Shown: one piece after another, positions 5,135 through 6,740 of the stretch
How the letters are laid out: each line of letters opens with the position of its first letter
Numbering within the stretch: position 1 is the stretch's first letter
Assembly (NCBI GenBank): GCA_030590525.1
Contig: JAUUYI010000117.1
Location: 1-6,740 of the forward strand
DNA length: 6,740 nt
From: Sedimenticola sp.
GTDB taxonomy: Bacteria; Pseudomonadota; Gammaproteobacteria; Chromatiales; Chromatiaceae
Direction: 5' to 3'
The notes under the pieces: generated by a model
The model's database searches: none
What the model was told of the DNA's origin: nothing
Seen by the model: only the letters and a program-made list of their open reading frames with translations
Made by a program: the position numbers and the translations under genes

Positions 5135-6740
5135 ATGATCAATCCTCTCTGGAAACCGCGCCAGGAACTGCTCGAAAATGCGAATATGACCACCTTCCGT
5201 TACCGGGCAACCAGCGTTGTCGGACGGAACATCCCTGACTACCGGGCACTCTACCAATGGTCCCTGGAAGAACCTGAGGCCTTCTGGCGCCTGATTTGGG
5301 ATGACGCCGGCGTGATCGCCTCGACCCGGGGGGAACCGGTACTCCTGAATGGTGACCAAATGCCCGGTGCCCGCTGGTTTCCTAACGCCCGTCTCAACTT
5401 TGCTGAAAACCTCCTGCAACGGCAGGATGACCAGGATGCCATCGTTTTCTGGGGAGAAGAGCGGGTTCGACGACGCCTGAGTGGTCGGGAACTCCAGCAA
5501 CAGGTATCCCGCCTCGCGCAGGCACTCCAGGCCATGGGCATCAGCGAAGGGGATCGGATCGCCGGCTACCTGCCCAACATGCCGGAAGCAGTGATCGCCA
5601 TGCTTGCCACCACCAGTCTGGGAGCGATCTGGTCCTCCTGTTCTCCGGATTTCGGGGTTGATGGCGTCGTTGACCGATTCAGCCAGATCGAACCCCGACT
5701 GTTGTTCGCCGCCGATGGCTACTTCTATAATGGGCGTCGTTACGAGCGCCTGGAGCAAGTCACCGCCATCCAGAACGCGATCCCTTCCATCGAAAAAGCA
5801 GTCATCGTCCCCTATACTCAGACCGCCCCTCTCCCTGACACTCCTGGCAAAACGGTTTCCTTCGACGGTTTCATCCGGCCTTTTACTGCAGGCCCGATCG
5901 CGTTCAACCGACTGCCGTTCGATCACCCGCTCTACATCATGTTCTCTTCCGGCACCACCGGAAAGCCGAAATGCATCGTACACGGTGCCGGAGGCACCCT
6001 GCTACAGCACCTGAAGGAGCTTCGCCTCCACACCGACGTACATCCAGGGGACCGCCTTTTCTATTACACCACCTGTGGCTGGATGATGTGGAACTGGCTG
6101 GTATCAGGGCTTGCCGCCGGTGCCACCCTGCTGCTCTACGATGGCGCTCCGTTCCACTCGGACGGCAACATCCTGTTCGACTATGCGGATGCGGAAGGGA
6201 TGACTCAGTTCGGCACCTCGGCAAAATATATCGACGCTTTGAAAAAGGCCGGGCTCAGCCCAGGCCGGAATCATCGACTCTACGAGCTCCGAACCCTCTG
6301 CTCTACCGGTTCCCCACTGCTGCCCGAGGCGTTCGATTATGTCTATGCAGAGATCAAGCAGGATCTCTGTCTCGCCTCCATCTCGGGCGGCACCGACATT
6401 ATCTCCTGCTTCGCCCTCGGCAACCCTACCCTGCCCGTCTATCGGGGGGAGTTGCAGTGTCGGGGTCTGGGTATGGCCGTGGAGGTATGGGACGACAAGG
6501 GGCAGCCGCTGCATGGCAAGAAAGGTGAACTGGTCTGCACTACCCCTTTCCCCTCTATGCCGGTAAGCTTCTGGAACGACCCGGACGGGAAGAGATATCA
6601 CAGCGCTTACTTCGAGCGCTTTTCCAACGTCTGGTGCCATGGCGACTATGTGGCATTGACGGAGCACGATGGCCTGATTTTCTATGGTCGCTCGGACACG
6701 GTCCTCAACCCGGGGGGCGTACGCATTGGCACTGCCGAAA
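5135..6740 (+). CDS. Acetoacetyl-CoA synthetase (acetoacetate-CoA ligase), 3' end cut by window
   Basis: The frame is open for 535 codons from ATG 5135 to the window edge; the family is about 650 residues, so roughly 115 are missing. It is an ANL-superfamily adenylating enzyme that activates acetoacetate with ATP to acetoacetyl-AMP and then acetoacetyl-CoA, feeding ketone-body or polyhydroxybutyrate breakdown products into central metabolism. Seen motifs: the N-terminal ACS-type region with ARWFPNARLNFAENLL (79-94), the ATP-binding loop MFSSGTTGKPK (269-279), TTCGWMMWNW (312-321), ISGGTD (416-421), GDYV (503-506) and the hinge GRSDTVLNPGGVRIGTAE (518-535). The last motif and GTSAKYI (360-366) favour acetoacetyl- over acetyl-CoA synthetase. 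The catalytic C-terminal lysine lies beyond the window. GGAAAA at 5125-5130 is the likely ribosome-binding site. Confidence 0.9.
   Translation, partial: MINPLWKPRQELLENANMTTFRYRATSVVGRNIPDYRALYQWSLEEPEAFWRLIWDDAGVIASTRGEPVLLNGDQMPGARWFPNARLNFAENLLQRQDDQDAIVFWGEERVRRRLSGRELQQQVSRLAQALQAMGISEGDRIAGYLPNMPEAVIAMLATTSLGAIWSSCSPDFGVDGVVDRFSQIEPRLLFAADGYFYNGRRYERLEQVTAIQNAIPSIEKAVIVPYTQTAPLPDTPGKTVSFDGFIRPFTAGPIAFNRLPFDHPLYIMFSSGTTGKPKCIVHGAGGTLLQHLKELRLHTDVHPGDRLFYYTTCGWMMWNWLVSGLAAGATLLLYDGAPFHSDGNILFDYADAEGMTQFGTSAKYIDALKKAGLSPGRNHRLYELRTLCSTGSPLLPEAFDYVYAEIKQDLCLASISGGTDIISCFALGNPTLPVYRGELQCRGLGMAVEVWDDKGQPLHGKKGELVCTTPFPSMPVSFWNDPDGKRYHSAYFERFSNVWCHGDYVALTEHDGLIFYGRSDTVLNPGGVRIGTAE

Noticed and set aside
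5060..5983. 307-codon open frame on the minus strand
   Set aside because: It lies antisense to the acetoacetyl-CoA synthetase gene, whose protein has clear family motifs throughout; the minus-strand product has no recognisable domain.
5971..6667. Long open frames on both strands over the synthetase gene (plus 5971-6528, minus 6104-6667)
   Set aside because: Shadows of the synthetase reading frame; their products are Arg/Pro/Gly-rich without domain motifs.
1..6740. CRISPR array, tRNA or rRNA genes
   Set aside because: No regularly spaced repeats, tRNA-like cloverleaf or rRNA-like sequence was seen on either strand.

Overview
The window looks like part of a gammaproteobacterial chromosome of moderately high GC. 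The evidence is a YqcC (DUF446) protein, a family best known from gammaproteobacteria, an HsbR-like REC-PP2C-HATPase regulator, and bacterial-style Shine-Dalgarno sites. A sulfur-oxidising or environmental gammaproteobacterium would fit, but no gene here fixes the genus. Both ends of the window cut through genes.

Layout, left to right. (1) 1-188 is the 3' end of an ABC transporter ATPase of the Fe-siderophore/heme/cobalamin type. (2) After an AT-rich leader, 334-756 encodes a 140-residue RNA-binding protein with an RRM-like fold and an Arg-rich tail. (3) 757-1126 has no intact gene. It holds a 157-bp MITE-like element that is an imperfect palindrome over almost its whole length (784-940, flanked by TTA), then a GC-rich hairpin, then a short reading-frame remnant resembling the C-terminal tail of a chemoreceptor. 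(4) 1127-2899 encodes a three-domain phospho-regulator: a receiver, a SpoIIE/PP2C phosphatase and an RsbW-type kinase domain. A perfect 28-bp palindrome carrying four evenly spaced GATC sites lies inside the kinase-domain coding region. (5) 3009-3617 encodes a LexA-type self-cleaving repressor. Its promoter carries a striking symmetric operator array, GTTC-N7-GTTC-N16-GAAC-N7-GAAC, centred on the -10 region. (6) 3654-4580 encodes a short BatD-like membrane protein, probably co-transcribed with lexA. (7) 4625-4957 on the minus strand is a YqcC-family protein that converges on the BatD-like gene. (8) 5135-6740 is acetoacetyl-CoA synthetase, running off the right edge.

Functional reading. There is no single large pathway; the window is a mosaic of one- and two-gene units. 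The most distinctive unit is lexA plus the short BatD-like gene. The operator has the half-site and spacing described for alphaproteobacterial LexA (GTTC-N7-GTTC) in an otherwise gammaproteobacterial context. The protein's DNA-recognition segment (SSKGSLHKQIQALVEAGL) also looks more like alphaproteobacterial LexA (SKSGIHRLI type) than E. coli LexA. If this holds, the BatD-like protein is probably damage-inducible. The regulator at 1127-2899 would act through a partner-switching STAS protein that is not encoded in this window.
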